The notes beneath the pieces are model-generated. The model did not search any database. It was not told where the DNA came from and saw only the letters and a program-made list of their open reading frames with translations. A program made the translations under genes and the position numbers. Below, in pieces: positions 14,962-23,024 of a DNA stretch of 25,802 bases (within the stretch, counting starts at the first letter, position 1; each line of letters starts with the position of its first letter). The stretch covers positions 1 to 25,802 of the forward strand of contig DXFE01000103.1 of NCBI GenBank assembly GCA_019114585.1, given 5' to 3'. Source of the stretch: Gemmiger_A avium (GTDB lineage Bacteria > Bacillota > Clostridia > Oscillospirales > Ruminococcaceae).

Positions 14962-14987
14962 CGGCAGGCAGTTTTTTCTGCCTGCCG
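14962..14987. other. hairpin with T6 loop in the divergent intergenic region
   Basis: CGGCAGGCAG and CTGCCTGCCG form a perfect ten-base stem around TTTTTT. The T run is in the loop, not after the stem, so it is not a classical terminator. It lies between two divergently read genes, between their promoters. Confidence 0.5.
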
Positions 14988-15026
14988 TTCAAGTTTATGC
15001 AGGAATGGAGCCCTCAGCCGTATCGC

Positions 15027-15067
15027 TTGACAAAAAGGGCTTATATGGATACTATCTCTAATAGATA
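15027..15067 (+). promoter_or_regulatory. consensus promoter with overlapping palindrome
   Basis: TTGACA (15027-15032), 17 bases, TACTAT (15050-15055). A dyad TATCT-CTAAT-AGATA (15053-15067) overlaps the -10 and start region, a position where a repressor would block transcription. Confidence 0.8.
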
Positions 15068-15087
15068 TATTTAAATGAGAGCGACCC

Positions 15088-15528
15088 ATGGATATCTTAT
15101 CGATTGCGATTCTGATTTTTGTTGTGATGGAATCGGCCAATGTGACCATCCTGTACTTCTGGCCCGGCAGCCGTCTGGGTAATGGGGTAGGGGTGTTCAA
15201 CGCCTTCCACAACAGCGAAAACGAAGAACAGAAACTGTTTGCTTCTTACCTGGTCAACTGGGTGGCGGGGGTGAAGCTGATCTTTATCTTCCTGCTGGCG
15301 GTGATTCTGATTATCGGTACAGAGCCGGTGCGCCTGTGGGCGGTGGTGGCCATGATCCTGTCCATTGCCACCTATTTCTGGCGCCTGCATCCCACCATCA
15401 AAAAGCTGGATGCCATGGGTTGCATTACGCCCAAGGGATATTCCAAGGCGCTTGGCTGGATGATAACCGGCTTTATGGCGATGTTCACGCTGGCACTGGC
15501 CGCGCATATTCTGATGAAGGTGATGTGA
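15088..15528 (+). CDS. small membrane protein of unknown function, four membrane helices
   Basis: 146 residues with hydrophobic segments at about 3-25, 55-80, 84-100 and 120-143. I do not recognise the family. Conserved-looking polar parts are the N-terminal loop FWPGSRLGNGVGVF and FHNSENEEQKLFASYLVNW. It is transcribed from a near-consensus promoter and followed two bases later by the broken alpha/beta hydrolase gene, so the two form an operon. GAGAGCGACCC before the ATG gives a weak ribosome site. No function can be proposed from sequence alone. Confidence 0.75.
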   Translation: MDILSIAILIFVVMESANVTILYFWPGSRLGNGVGVFNAFHNSENEEQKLFASYLVNWVAGVKLIFIFLLAVILIIGTEPVRLWAVVAMILSIATYFWRLHPTIKKLDAMGCITPKGYSKALGWMITGFMAMFTLALAAHILMKVM

Positions 15529-15530
15529 GT

Positions 15531-16234
15531 ATGAAACAATCCATTCGCAAAAAGCTGCTGATTGCTGCCGGCATTGTTCTGCTGGTGGTAGCTGTGTGTG
15601 CCGGCGCATTTTTCTGGTATGTGTCCGATTACTACCGGGCGGAAGATACAGCGCTGGCGGTACTGGTACAGGGAACGGTATTACCGTGCAGGACAATCTG
15701 ACCGTCCTGTCGCCGTCCTATCCCACCGATACGGCCATTATTTTTTATCCCGGCGCCAAGGTGGAGGCGGAGGCCTATCTGCCCTTGCTGGATCAGATCC
15801 GCCAGACCGGTGTGACCTGTATCCTGGTACATATGCCGTTCCACATGGCCATTTTTGATGCCAACGCGGCCGAAGAGGTCATCGCTCAGTTCCCGGAGAT
15901 TGAACACTGGTATATGGCCGGGCACTCTATGGGAGGCGCTATGGCTTCCCAGTTTGCGTCGCAGCACCCGGACGAAATCGAGGGCCTGATCCTGCTGGGA
16001 GCCTACATCTATGGGGACTATCCGGACGAAAAGACCCTGACCGTCTACGGCTCGCTGAACCAGAGTGTGGAAGACCACATCGACTACACCGAAAACATCG
16101 TGGAGATCGAGGGTGGCAACCATGCCCAGTTCGGCAACTATGGCCCGCAAAAGGGCGATCTCCCGGCAACTATTTCGGCGGAAGAACAGCAGGCACAGAC
16201 GGTGGCGGCCATTGAACAATTCATGGCCGGGTAA
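15531..16234 (+). pseudogene. membrane-anchored alpha/beta hydrolase, interrupted by a frameshift
   Basis: The gene starts at 15531 (MKQSIRKKLLIAAGIV) with an N-terminal membrane anchor, and runs into TGA at 15699-15701. The rest of the protein continues in another frame to the TAA at 16232: NGITVQDNLTVLSP, then the nucleophile elbow AGHSMGGAMASQ, and late GGNHAQFG with the catalytic His. Adding one base near the GGG at 15671-15673 (CAGGGG AAC) would join both parts into one protein of about 234 residues. Such enzymes hydrolyse esters or similar bonds; substrate unknown. A sequencing error, a recent mutation or phase variation are all possible. The downstream part has no ribosome site of its own. 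Confidence 0.8.
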
Positions 16235-16258
16235 GCGTTTCCAAATCGATCCAAACAA

Positions 16259-16295
16259 AAAAGCGCGTTGCAGGATAAACTGCAACGCGCTTTTT
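16259..16295. terminator. bidirectional terminator between hydrolase and asnB-like gene
   Basis: AAAAGCGCGTTGCAG (16259-16273) and CTGCAACGCGCTTTT (16280-16294) pair perfectly over 15 bases with a GATAAA loop. There are A/T runs on both sides, so it serves both convergent genes. Confidence 0.93.
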
Positions 16296-16303
16296 AATGC
16301 AAT

Positions 16304-18160
16304 TTACCGCAGCACAAAGAACTGCTCGTACCAGAGGATGAAGCTGTAGATGCTCCAGATCTGGGTCATGGCGCCGGGCTTGGCGGTGCCGTTTTTGTGG
16401 CTGTCCAGCAGCCGGATGCAGGCCTCGGGCACAAAGAACTTGGCGCAAACCTCGCCTTCGAACTTCTCCCGCACCATGTTGTAGTACTTGTCCTGGCGCA
16501 GCCAGTCGTTCAGCGGCACCGGGAAGCCCAGCTTCTTGCGCTTGGCTACGCTCTCGGGCAGCTGGGCCATGGCGGCGCGGCGCAGGGCGATCTTGGTCTG
16601 CTCTTTGCCGCTGCGCAGCCGGGCGGGCAGGGCGGTGGCCACCTTCAGAACCTCCCGGTCCAGGAACGGCACCCGCAGCTCCAGGCTGTTGGCCATGCTC
16701 ATCCGGTCGGCCTTGAGCAGAATGTCGTAGAGCATCCAGGTGTGGATGTCCACCCACTGCAGCTGGGTGGGCTCATCCAGCCCTTTCACCTGATCAAAAT
16801 AGGGCTTGAACCATTCCTCCGGCTTTTTGCTGTGGTAGTCCTTTTTCAGATACTGATCCCGCTCAGCCGGGGTGGAGAACACATAGTTGGCCCGCATGAA
16901 CCGCTGCCAGGGCTCCATGGCGCCCCGCATCACAAAGTTCTTGCCCTTGAAAGCGGGCAGGCGCTTGGCCAGCGCGGCAGCCGCCTTGCGCAGCGGGGCA
17001 GGGGTCTTGCCGTATTCGGAAAAGTGCCAGGCCGCACAGTACATGGGGTATCCGCCAAACAGCTCATCCGCGCCCTCGCCGCTCAGCACTACCTTCACAT
17101 ACTTGGCTGCGTTCTTGGTCAGGAAGTAAAGCGGTACCTCGCTGGGGTTGGGCATCGGCTCGTCCAGGTACCACTGGATGGTCTGGTTGGCCTCAAAGAA
17201 TTCGTCGGCATTCACCTTGTTGGCGATGCTGGGCACCCCGATCTCCTTGCTGAACGCCTGGGCGTAGGGCAGCTCGGAGTACTTCTCCTCCTCGTACCCC
17301 ACACTGAACGACTTCACATGGGGGGTACCCTTGGCCACCTCGTTCACCACAAAGCTGGAATCCACGCCGCTGGACAGGAAACAGCCCACCTCCACGTCGG
17401 CAATCTGATGGGCGGCCACACTCTCGCTGAACACCTCGGTGATCTTCTTCTGCCATTCCTCGTCGGTCAGGCTCTCGTCCGCCTTAAAACGGATATCAAA
17501 GTACCGGTGGGTTTCCAGCTTGCCGTCCTTCCAGCGCAGCCAGTGGGCGCCGGGCAGCTTGTACACACCCCGGAACATGGTCTCCTCGTTGGGAATGTAC
17601 TCAATGGATAGGTACTCCGGCAGGCGCTCCTCATTCAGCTCCTTCACAAAGCCCGGATGGGGCAGGAAACTCTTGATCTCGCTGCCGAACAGGAAATGCC
17701 CGCCCTGGTTGTAGTAGTAATAGGGCTTGATGCCAAAGATGTCCCGGGCGCCGAACAGCGTCTCGTTCTTCTTGTCCCAGAGCATAAAGGCAAACATGCC
17801 CCGCAGCTTGGCGGGCATATCCTCGCCCCACTGCTCGTAGCCGTGCAGCAGAACCTCAGTGTCCGACCGGGTGGAAAAGGTGTGGCCCGCTGCTTCCAGT
17901 TCGGCGCGCAGGGCCTGGAAGTTGTAGATCTCTCCGTTGAACACCACCACCAGGCTGCCGTCTTCATTGAACATGGGCTGGGTGCCGCCCTCCAGGTCGA
18001 TAATGGACAGCCGCCGGTGCCCCAGGGCCACCCGCTCGTCCACATAGAAACCCTCGCCGTCCGGCCCACGGTGGGCAATCAGGTCACCCATCGCCTTGAT
18101 GGTGGCCCGGGCTTCGGCCTGTTCCAGTTTTGCCGCGGCAAAACCTACAAATCCGCACAT
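16304..18160 (-). CDS. asnB: glutamine-dependent asparagine synthetase-type amidotransferase (AsnB/AsnH-like), copy 1
   Basis: 618 residues. It has an N-terminal glutaminase domain with nucleophile Cys2 (MCGFVGF), HRGPDGEG (30-37) and FNGEIYN (74-80). The C-terminal synthetase domain has the ATP PP-loop SSGVDSS (263-269), SGEGADELFGGYP, and MANSLELRVPFLDREV. The family transfers glutamine nitrogen to a carboxylate: aspartate, or wall precursors in AsnB of B. subtilis and AsnH of Lactococcus. It lies 18 bases after the D-aspartate-ligase-like gene with GGAGGG as ribosome site. By analogy with aslA-asnH loci it may amidate a D-Asp side chain on peptidoglycan. Free asparagine synthesis remains possible. 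Confidence 0.9.
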   Translation of the reverse strand: MCGFVGFAAAKLEQAEARATIKAMGDLIAHRGPDGEGFYVDERVALGHRRLSIIDLEGGTQPMFNEDGSLVVVFNGEIYNFQALRAELEAAGHTFSTRSDTEVLLHGYEQWGEDMPAKLRGMFAFMLWDKKNETLFGARDIFGIKPYYYYNQGGHFLFGSEIKSFLPHPGFVKELNEERLPEYLSIEYIPNEETMFRGVYKLPGAHWLRWKDGKLETHRYFDIRFKADESLTDEEWQKKITEVFSESVAAHQIADVEVGCFLSSGVDSSFVVNEVAKGTPHVKSFSVGYEEEKYSELPYAQAFSKEIGVPSIANKVNADEFFEANQTIQWYLDEPMPNPSEVPLYFLTKNAAKYVKVVLSGEGADELFGGYPMYCAAWHFSEYGKTPAPLRKAAAALAKRLPAFKGKNFVMRGAMEPWQRFMRANYVFSTPAERDQYLKKDYHSKKPEEWFKPYFDQVKGLDEPTQLQWVDIHTWMLYDILLKADRMSMANSLELRVPFLDREVLKVATALPARLRSGKEQTKIALRRAAMAQLPESVAKRKKLGFPVPLNDWLRQDKYYNMVREKFEGEVCAKFFVPEACIRLLDSHKNGTAKPGAMTQIWSIYSFILWYEQFFVLR

Positions 18161-18178
18161 ATGCGTTTCCCTCCGCTC

Positions 18179-19408
18179 TCAGTCTTTCAGGCTCTTGTTG
18201 CCGAAATACCGCTTGTACTTGCGGTAGTTGTTCAGCTGGTTCTTGATGTACCAGATGCCCCGCTTCAGGCTGAAATCCTCCTTGCAGAACAGCTGGTGGC
18301 TGGCCTTGCCCGCCCGGATCAGCGCTTCGGCCTGGGCCAGCAGATCCTTGTCCTTCAGATACCGGCGCAGGATGCCCGCCGGGGCGATCATCCACAGGCT
18401 CTGGGTGTCGGCAATGGTCAGCTCGGCGGGCTTGTGCAGCACCACGTCGTCCACCAGCCATTTGGCCAGGTTGTAGCCGCTGGCGGTCACAAAGAAGCTG
18501 CTGCGCCCCTGCCGGGGATTCATCTCAAACATCTTGTACTGGCCGTCCCGCACGTCGTACTTCATGTCGAAGTTGGAGAAGCCTTCCCAGCCCACGTCCT
18601 CCAGGAACGCCTTCATCCGGCCCATGAGTTCCTCATCCTTCACCGACAGGATGGCCGCGTAGTTGCCGATGCCCTCGGGGGTCTGTTCTTCCAGCAGCGG
18701 ACGGCCCAGCGCCATCAGCCGCACCTTGTGATCCAGGCCGGAGTAGCAGTTCAGCACCCGCATCTGGCAGTCCTCGCCGGGGATATACTCCTGCAGCACC
18801 AGGCTGTCCTGATAGCTGGAGGAATAGATGGCCGCCACGATCTCCTCAAATTCCTGCCGGTTGTTGGCGATAAACACCTTTTTCTTGTGGGGGAACTTGC
18901 AGTTCCAGTAGGCCACACTGTTGGAGGCTTTTACAATGCAGGGGAAATCAAAGGGCAGCTGTACCGTGCGCCAGTTTTCGGCGGTGCAGCCAAAGGTGCG
19001 GGGGAAGGCGATGCCGTGTGCCTCGCAGGCCTTGTAGAAGTTTTCCTTCATGTCCAGCTGTTCCCACAACTCGGGGGTGGGGCAGGCGAAATGATACAGC
19101 CCCTCCAGCGCGGCCCGGTTGCGGGCCATCAGGCCGGTGTAGTTATCGCCGCAGCTTACCAGCACCCGGGTGGTGTTCGGGTGGTCAGCGGCAAATTGTT
19201 TCATCACCGCCACAAAAACCTCGTCCTCTTCCAGCCGGGGCTCCACCACGGCGATCTTCACCAGCTTGGAGTTGGCGGTGGCGGCCAGCGCCCCCTTGCC
19301 GATGGCCAGGCTGGTTACGCCGTATTCCATATAAAAGCTGCGGGCCATGCCGTATACGTTGGCGTCACTGCCCAGCAGTACCGGCAAAAGATTCGTCAGC
19401 TGTTCCAT
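18179..19408 (-). CDS. ATP-grasp carboxylate-amine ligase, D-aspartate ligase (Asl)-like
   Basis: 409 residues from the chosen start. The sequence closely recalls the Enterococcus/Lactococcus D-aspartate ligase family: LLGSDANVYGMARSF near the N-terminus, VSCGDNY, LPFDFPCIVKASNSV, LQEYIPGEDCQMRVLN, GIGNYAAI, FSNFDMKYDVRDGQYKMFE and NPRQGRSSFFVT. Those enzymes add D-aspartate to the lysine side chain of the peptidoglycan precursor. The start at 19408 is preferred over an in-frame ATG at 19462 because the promoter at 19472-19500 would put the latter almost at the transcription start; GAGG lies eleven bases upstream of 19408. The resemblance is from memory, not a search; substrate specificity is inference. 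Confidence 0.8.
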   Translation of the reverse strand: MEQLTNLLPVLLGSDANVYGMARSFYMEYGVTSLAIGKGALAATANSKLVKIAVVEPRLEEDEVFVAVMKQFAADHPNTTRVLVSCGDNYTGLMARNRAALEGLYHFACPTPELWEQLDMKENFYKACEAHGIAFPRTFGCTAENWRTVQLPFDFPCIVKASNSVAYWNCKFPHKKKVFIANNRQEFEEIVAAIYSSSYQDSLVLQEYIPGEDCQMRVLNCYSGLDHKVRLMALGRPLLEEQTPEGIGNYAAILSVKDEELMGRMKAFLEDVGWEGFSNFDMKYDVRDGQYKMFEMNPRQGRSSFFVTASGYNLAKWLVDDVVLHKPAELTIADTQSLWMIAPAGILRRYLKDKDLLAQAEALIRAGKASHQLFCKEDFSLKRGIWYIKNQLNNYRKYKRYFGNKSLKD

Positions 19409-19471
19409 ACTTGATTCTGCCTCGATTCCCGCGCGCGCGGCGCGTGTAATTATAAGGGTCATACGGCTTTT

Positions 19472-19500
19472 ATTGTACTTCCGCCGGGGCGGTATGTCAA
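19472..19500 (-). promoter_or_regulatory. promoter of the Asl-AsnB operon
   Basis: On the minus strand a perfect TTGACA (19500-19495), 17 bases, TACAAT (19477-19472). It drives the leftward pair and decides the start codon of the ligase gene. Confidence 0.85.
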
Positions 19501-19534
19501 TGAAAAAGCCCTTTTAAAGCGACTGTTTTCGTAG

Positions 19535-19540
19535 TATAAT
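19535..19540 (+). promoter_or_regulatory. -10 element of the AsnB-MurE operon
   Basis: A perfect TATAAT 82 bases before the ATG, with no good -35. The leader can form two small stems, TGCGCGCC/GGCGCGCA (19553-19570) and GCGGGC/GCCCGC (19583-19603). No T-box consensus is present. The divergent promoter on the other strand starts 32 bases away. Confidence 0.6.
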
Positions 19541-19621
19541 ATCAGCAGACTGTGCGCGCCTGGGCGCGCAGGCAAACCGAGAGCGGGCCAATGGTGCGCC
19601 CGCAGGAAAGGAATCAATGCC

Positions 19622-21451
19622 ATGTGTGGAATCACAGGTTTTACCAGTAAACGGGCGGACAAGGCCGAGATCCTCACCGCCATGATGGACGCCATCGCCC
19701 ACCGGGGGCCGGACGGCGCGGGGCAGTATACCGACGAGCAGGTGGCGCTGGGCCACCGGCGCCTGTCCATCCTTGACCTGGAGGGCGGCAAGCAGCCCAT
19801 GTTCAACGAGGACGGCCGCCTGGTGGTGGTCTTCAACGGGGAGATCTACAACTTCCAGGCCCTGCGCACCGAACTGCAGGCCGCGGGCCATACCTTCGCC
19901 ACCGACCATTCGGATACCGAGGTGCTGCTGCACGGCTATGAGGAATGGGGCCGGGAGATGGTCACCCGCCTGCGCGGTATGTTCGCCTTTGCCATCTGGG
20001 ACAAGGCCGAGGGCAAGCTGTTCTGCGCCCGGGACCATTTCGGCATCAAGCCCTTTTATTATTACCACAAGGGCGACAGCTTTATGTTCGGCAGCGAGAT
20101 CAAGAGCTTTCTGGAAAATCCCGAGTTTGACAAGCGGTTCAACCCGGCCCAGCTGCAGCTGTATCTGAGCTTCCAGTACTCCCCGGGAGAGGATACCTTC
20201 TTCCAGAACGTGAAGAAACTGCTGCCCGCCCACTGGCTGGAGTGGCAGGACGGTAAGGTAACGGTACAGCGGTACTGGTCGCCCTCTTTTGACGCGGACG
20301 AGACCCGCACCCTGGAGGACTGGGAAACCGACATCGAGGCCGCCATGAAAGAGAGCGTGGCCGCCCACAAGATCGCCGACGTGGAGGTGGGCAGCTTCTT
20401 GTCCAGCGGCGTGGACTCCAGCTACATGGCCTGCCTGGCCCATGTGGACAAGACCTTCACCGTGGGCTTTGCCGAGGCCCAGTACGACGAAACCCACTAC
20501 GCCCAGGACTTCAGCAAGCATATCGGGGTGAAGAACTTTGCCTACCGCATCACCCCGGAGGAATACTGGGCCAACCTGCCCAAGATCCAGTATCACATGG
20601 ACGAGCCCCTGGCCGACGCCGCCAGCGCCGCGCTGTATTTCGTCAACCGGGAGGCCGCCAAGCAGGTCAAGGTCTGCCTGTCCGGCGAGGGCGCGGACGA
20701 GTTCTTCGGCGGCTACAACATCTACAAGGAACCCTTTACCGTCAGCTGGTACGACCATGTGCCCCTGCCCATCCGCCGGGCGGTGGGCGCGGTGGCGGAA
20801 AAGCTGCCGCCGGTGCGGGGCCTGAACTTCCTGGTGCGCCGCAGCCGCCCGCTGGAAGAGCGGTACATCGGCAACACCGACCTGATGGGGGAGCGGCGCA
20901 AAAAGCAGCTGCTGCGCCATTATATCCCCGGCGTGCTGCCCACCGGCCTGTCCCGCCCGCTGTTTGACAAGACCAAAGGGCAGGATCCGGTCACCCGGAT
21001 GCAGTTCACCGACCTGCAGCTGTGGATGGTGGGGGATATTCTGCTGAAAGCGGACAAGATGAGCATGGCCAACAGCCTGGAACTGCGTGTGCCTTTCCTG
21101 GATCGGAAGGTGTTCGAGCTGGCCCGCCGCATTCCGGTGCGGTTCCGTGCCGACGCTCACAACACCAAGATCGCCATGCGCCGCGCCGCCCAGCGCAGCA
21201 TTCCGCCCCAGACCGCCGACAAGAAGAAGCTGGGTTTCCCGGTACCGGTGCGCGCCTGGCTGCGGGACGAAAAGTACGCCGCCGTGGTGCGGGAGGCCTT
21301 CCACACCGAAGCCGCCCGGCAGTTCTTCCACACCGAAGCGCTGGACAAGATGCTGGATCAGCACCTGTCCGGCAAGCGGGACAACTGGCGGCAGATCTGG
21401 TGCGTATTTGTATTTCTTGTGTGGTACAACGAATATTTTGTAAAGCGGTGA
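19622..21451 (+). CDS. asnB: glutamine-dependent asparagine synthetase-type amidotransferase (AsnB-like), copy 2
   Basis: 609 residues, clearly a paralogue of copy 1: Cys2 (MCGITGF), HRGPDGAG (27-34), FNGEIYNFQALR, PP-loop SSGVDSS (261-267), SGEGADEFFGGYN and MSMANSLELRVPFLDR. Both active sites appear complete. GGAAAGGA precedes the ATG. It is 31 bases upstream of the MurE-like gene and in the same direction, so a wall substrate is attractive: B. subtilis AsnB amidates diaminopimelate in the peptide stem. Since two copies sit back to back, one may make asparagine and the other modify the wall, or both may act on different wall carboxylates. Which is which cannot be told from sequence. Confidence 0.9.
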   Translation: MCGITGFTSKRADKAEILTAMMDAIAHRGPDGAGQYTDEQVALGHRRLSILDLEGGKQPMFNEDGRLVVVFNGEIYNFQALRTELQAAGHTFATDHSDTEVLLHGYEEWGREMVTRLRGMFAFAIWDKAEGKLFCARDHFGIKPFYYYHKGDSFMFGSEIKSFLENPEFDKRFNPAQLQLYLSFQYSPGEDTFFQNVKKLLPAHWLEWQDGKVTVQRYWSPSFDADETRTLEDWETDIEAAMKESVAAHKIADVEVGSFLSSGVDSSYMACLAHVDKTFTVGFAEAQYDETHYAQDFSKHIGVKNFAYRITPEEYWANLPKIQYHMDEPLADAASAALYFVNREAAKQVKVCLSGEGADEFFGGYNIYKEPFTVSWYDHVPLPIRRAVGAVAEKLPPVRGLNFLVRRSRPLEERYIGNTDLMGERRKKQLLRHYIPGVLPTGLSRPLFDKTKGQDPVTRMQFTDLQLWMVGDILLKADKMSMANSLELRVPFLDRKVFELARRIPVRFRADAHNTKIAMRRAAQRSIPPQTADKKKLGFPVPVRAWLRDEKYAAVVREAFHTEAARQFFHTEALDKMLDQHLSGKRDNWRQIWCVFVFLVWYNEYFVKR

Positions 21452-21482
21452 GGGCCGCAAACCGAAAAATGGAGGTAACGCC

Positions 21483-22961
21483 ATGCTGCTGAGAGACCTT
21501 TTCAACGGAGTGGAACACACCCTCGTGCAGGGCACGGCCGACCGGGAGGTCGCCGACGTGGTCTATGATACCCGCCGCCTTGTACCCGGCGCGCTCTTTG
21601 TCTGCATCGTGGGCATCAGCCGGGACAGCCACGACCTGGCCGCCGACGCGGTGGCCGCCGGGGCCGGGGTGCTGGTGATCCAGCACGATATCCCGCTGCC
21701 GGACGCATCGGTCACGGTGATCCGTGTGCCCTCCAGCCGCCGGGCCCTGGCGCTGCTCAGCGCCAACTGGTTCGGCCATCCCGCCCGGGAGATGACCATG
21801 ATCGGCATCACCGGTACCAAGGGCAAAACCACCACCGCCCATATGGTGCGGTCGGTGCTGCTGGCCGCCGGGCGCAAGACCGGCATCATCGGCACCAACG
21901 GCGTGGCCTACGGGGACGTGCAGCAGGAACTGCCCAATACCACCCCCGAAAGCTACGAGCTGCAGCGGATGTTCCGGGATATGCGCAACGCCGGCTGCGA
22001 CAGCGTGGTCATGGAGGTGTCCAGCCAGGGCATCATGATGGACCGGGTCACCGGCATCGAGTTTGACGTGGGCGTGTTCACCAACCTGTATCACGACCAT
22101 ATCGGCGGTCCCGGCGAGCATGCCACCTTTGAGGAATACCGGGACTGGAAAGGCCAGCTGTTCCGCCGCTGCAAGCTGGGGGTGGTCAACGCCGACGACC
22201 CCAACACCGAAGCCCTGCTGGCGGGCCATACCTGCAGCCTGGTCACCTACGGCGTGCACAGCAACGCCGACTACCGGGCCGATAACCTGCAGCTGCTGCG
22301 GGCCGAGAACTTCCTGGGCATCACCTTCCACGTCACCGGCAAGGAAGAGATGCAGGTCAAGGTGAATATGCCCGGCGAATTCAGCGTCTACAACGCGCTG
22401 GCGGCCATTGCGGTAGGCCGGGAACTGGGCCTGCCCCACGACGCCATCCACAACGGCCTGACCGACATCGCGGTCAAGGGCCGGGTGGAGATGGTGCCCA
22501 TCAGCAAGGATTTCACCATCCTGATCGACTTTGCCCACAACGAGGCGGGCACCGAAAGTTTGCTCACCACCCTGCGGGCCTACAACCCCCACCGGCTGGT
22601 CTGCCTGTTCGGCTGCGGCGGTAACCGTTCCAAGCTGCGCCGGTACGGCATGGGCAAGGTAGCCAGCGAGATGGCGGATTTCCTCATCCTGACTGAGGAC
22701 AACAACCGGTTTGAAAAGGTGGAGGACATCATTGCCGACATCCGGCAGGGCATTGCCCAGGGCAACCCCGATGTGCCCACCGTGGAGATCCCCGACCGGC
22801 TGGACGCCATCCACTACGCCATCGACCACGCCCAGCCCGGCGACCTGATCTGTGTCATCGGCAAGGGCCACGAGACATACCGGGACCGGATGGGGGTCAA
22901 AACCCCGTTCCTGGAGCGGGAACTCATCGAGGAATATGCCCACCAGATCGGCCTGATCTGA
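21483..22961 (+). CDS. murE: UDP-MurNAc-tripeptide synthetase (MurE-like Mur ligase)
   Basis: 492 residues with the three Mur-ligase domains: N-terminal uridine-binding domain with DTRRLVPGALFVC (29-41), central ATPase with GTKGKTTT (111-118), substrate loop NTTPES, EVSSQG, HDH and the likely carbamylated Lys 223, and C-terminal domain with GCGGNRSKLRRYGM and GKGHETY (460-466). MurE adds the third amino acid of the peptidoglycan stem. The specificity loop reads DNNR (406-409) instead of DNPR (diaminopimelate enzymes) or DNPA (lysine enzymes), and AHNEAG (351-356) replaces the usual AHTPD. It may be the main MurE or a divergent paralogue. GGAGG lies eight bases before the ATG. Confidence 0.87.
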   Translation: MLLRDLFNGVEHTLVQGTADREVADVVYDTRRLVPGALFVCIVGISRDSHDLAADAVAAGAGVLVIQHDIPLPDASVTVIRVPSSRRALALLSANWFGHPAREMTMIGITGTKGKTTTAHMVRSVLLAAGRKTGIIGTNGVAYGDVQQELPNTTPESYELQRMFRDMRNAGCDSVVMEVSSQGIMMDRVTGIEFDVGVFTNLYHDHIGGPGEHATFEEYRDWKGQLFRRCKLGVVNADDPNTEALLAGHTCSLVTYGVHSNADYRADNLQLLRAENFLGITFHVTGKEEMQVKVNMPGEFSVYNALAAIAVGRELGLPHDAIHNGLTDIAVKGRVEMVPISKDFTILIDFAHNEAGTESLLTTLRAYNPHRLVCLFGCGGNRSKLRRYGMGKVASEMADFLILTEDNNRFEKVEDIIADIRQGIAQGNPDVPTVEIPDRLDAIHYAIDHAQPGDLICVIGKGHETYRDRMGVKTPFLERELIEEYAHQIGLI

Positions 22962-22977
22962 TTTTTCAAAATCATAC

Positions 22978-23022
22978 ATCCCCCCTGTCTGCGCGTATGG
23001 TATAGCAGACAGGGGGGATTTT
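22978..23022 (+). terminator. terminator-like hairpin that also contains the PBP ribosome site
   Basis: ATCCCCCCTGTCTGC (22978-22992) pairs perfectly with GCAGACAGGGGGGAT (23005-23019), followed by TTTTCT. The GGGGGG of the right arm (23012-23017) lies seven bases before the PBP ATG at 23025, so the stem would both slow transcription and hide the ribosome site. Confidence 0.75.
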
Positions 23023-23024
23023 CT

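Noticed and set aside
14962..14987. Terminator for the XRE or membrane-protein gene
   Set aside because: The T run is in the loop and the hairpin lies between divergent promoters, upstream of both genes.
15665..15680. Programmed -1 frameshift in the hydrolase
   Set aside because: The site reads CAG GGA ACG in the first frame, which does not contain an X-XXY-YYZ slippery heptamer, and I see no strong stem just after it.
15596..16234. Downstream part of the hydrolase as an independent intact gene
   Set aside because: Its first codons (MCRRIFLVCVRLL) are the membrane-anchor region read in the wrong frame, there is no ribosome site, and homology to the fold starts only after the frameshift.
19408..19462. 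Upstream in-frame ATG (19462) as start of the D-aspartate-ligase-like gene
   Set aside because: The consensus promoter at 19472-19500 would start the transcript only a few bases before it, it has no ribosome site, and family similarity begins after the ATG at 19408.
19541..19621. T-box or amino-acid-sensing leader before AsnB copy 2
   Set aside because: The leader is about 75 bases with only small GC stems; there is no T-box consensus, specifier loop or terminator/antiterminator pair.
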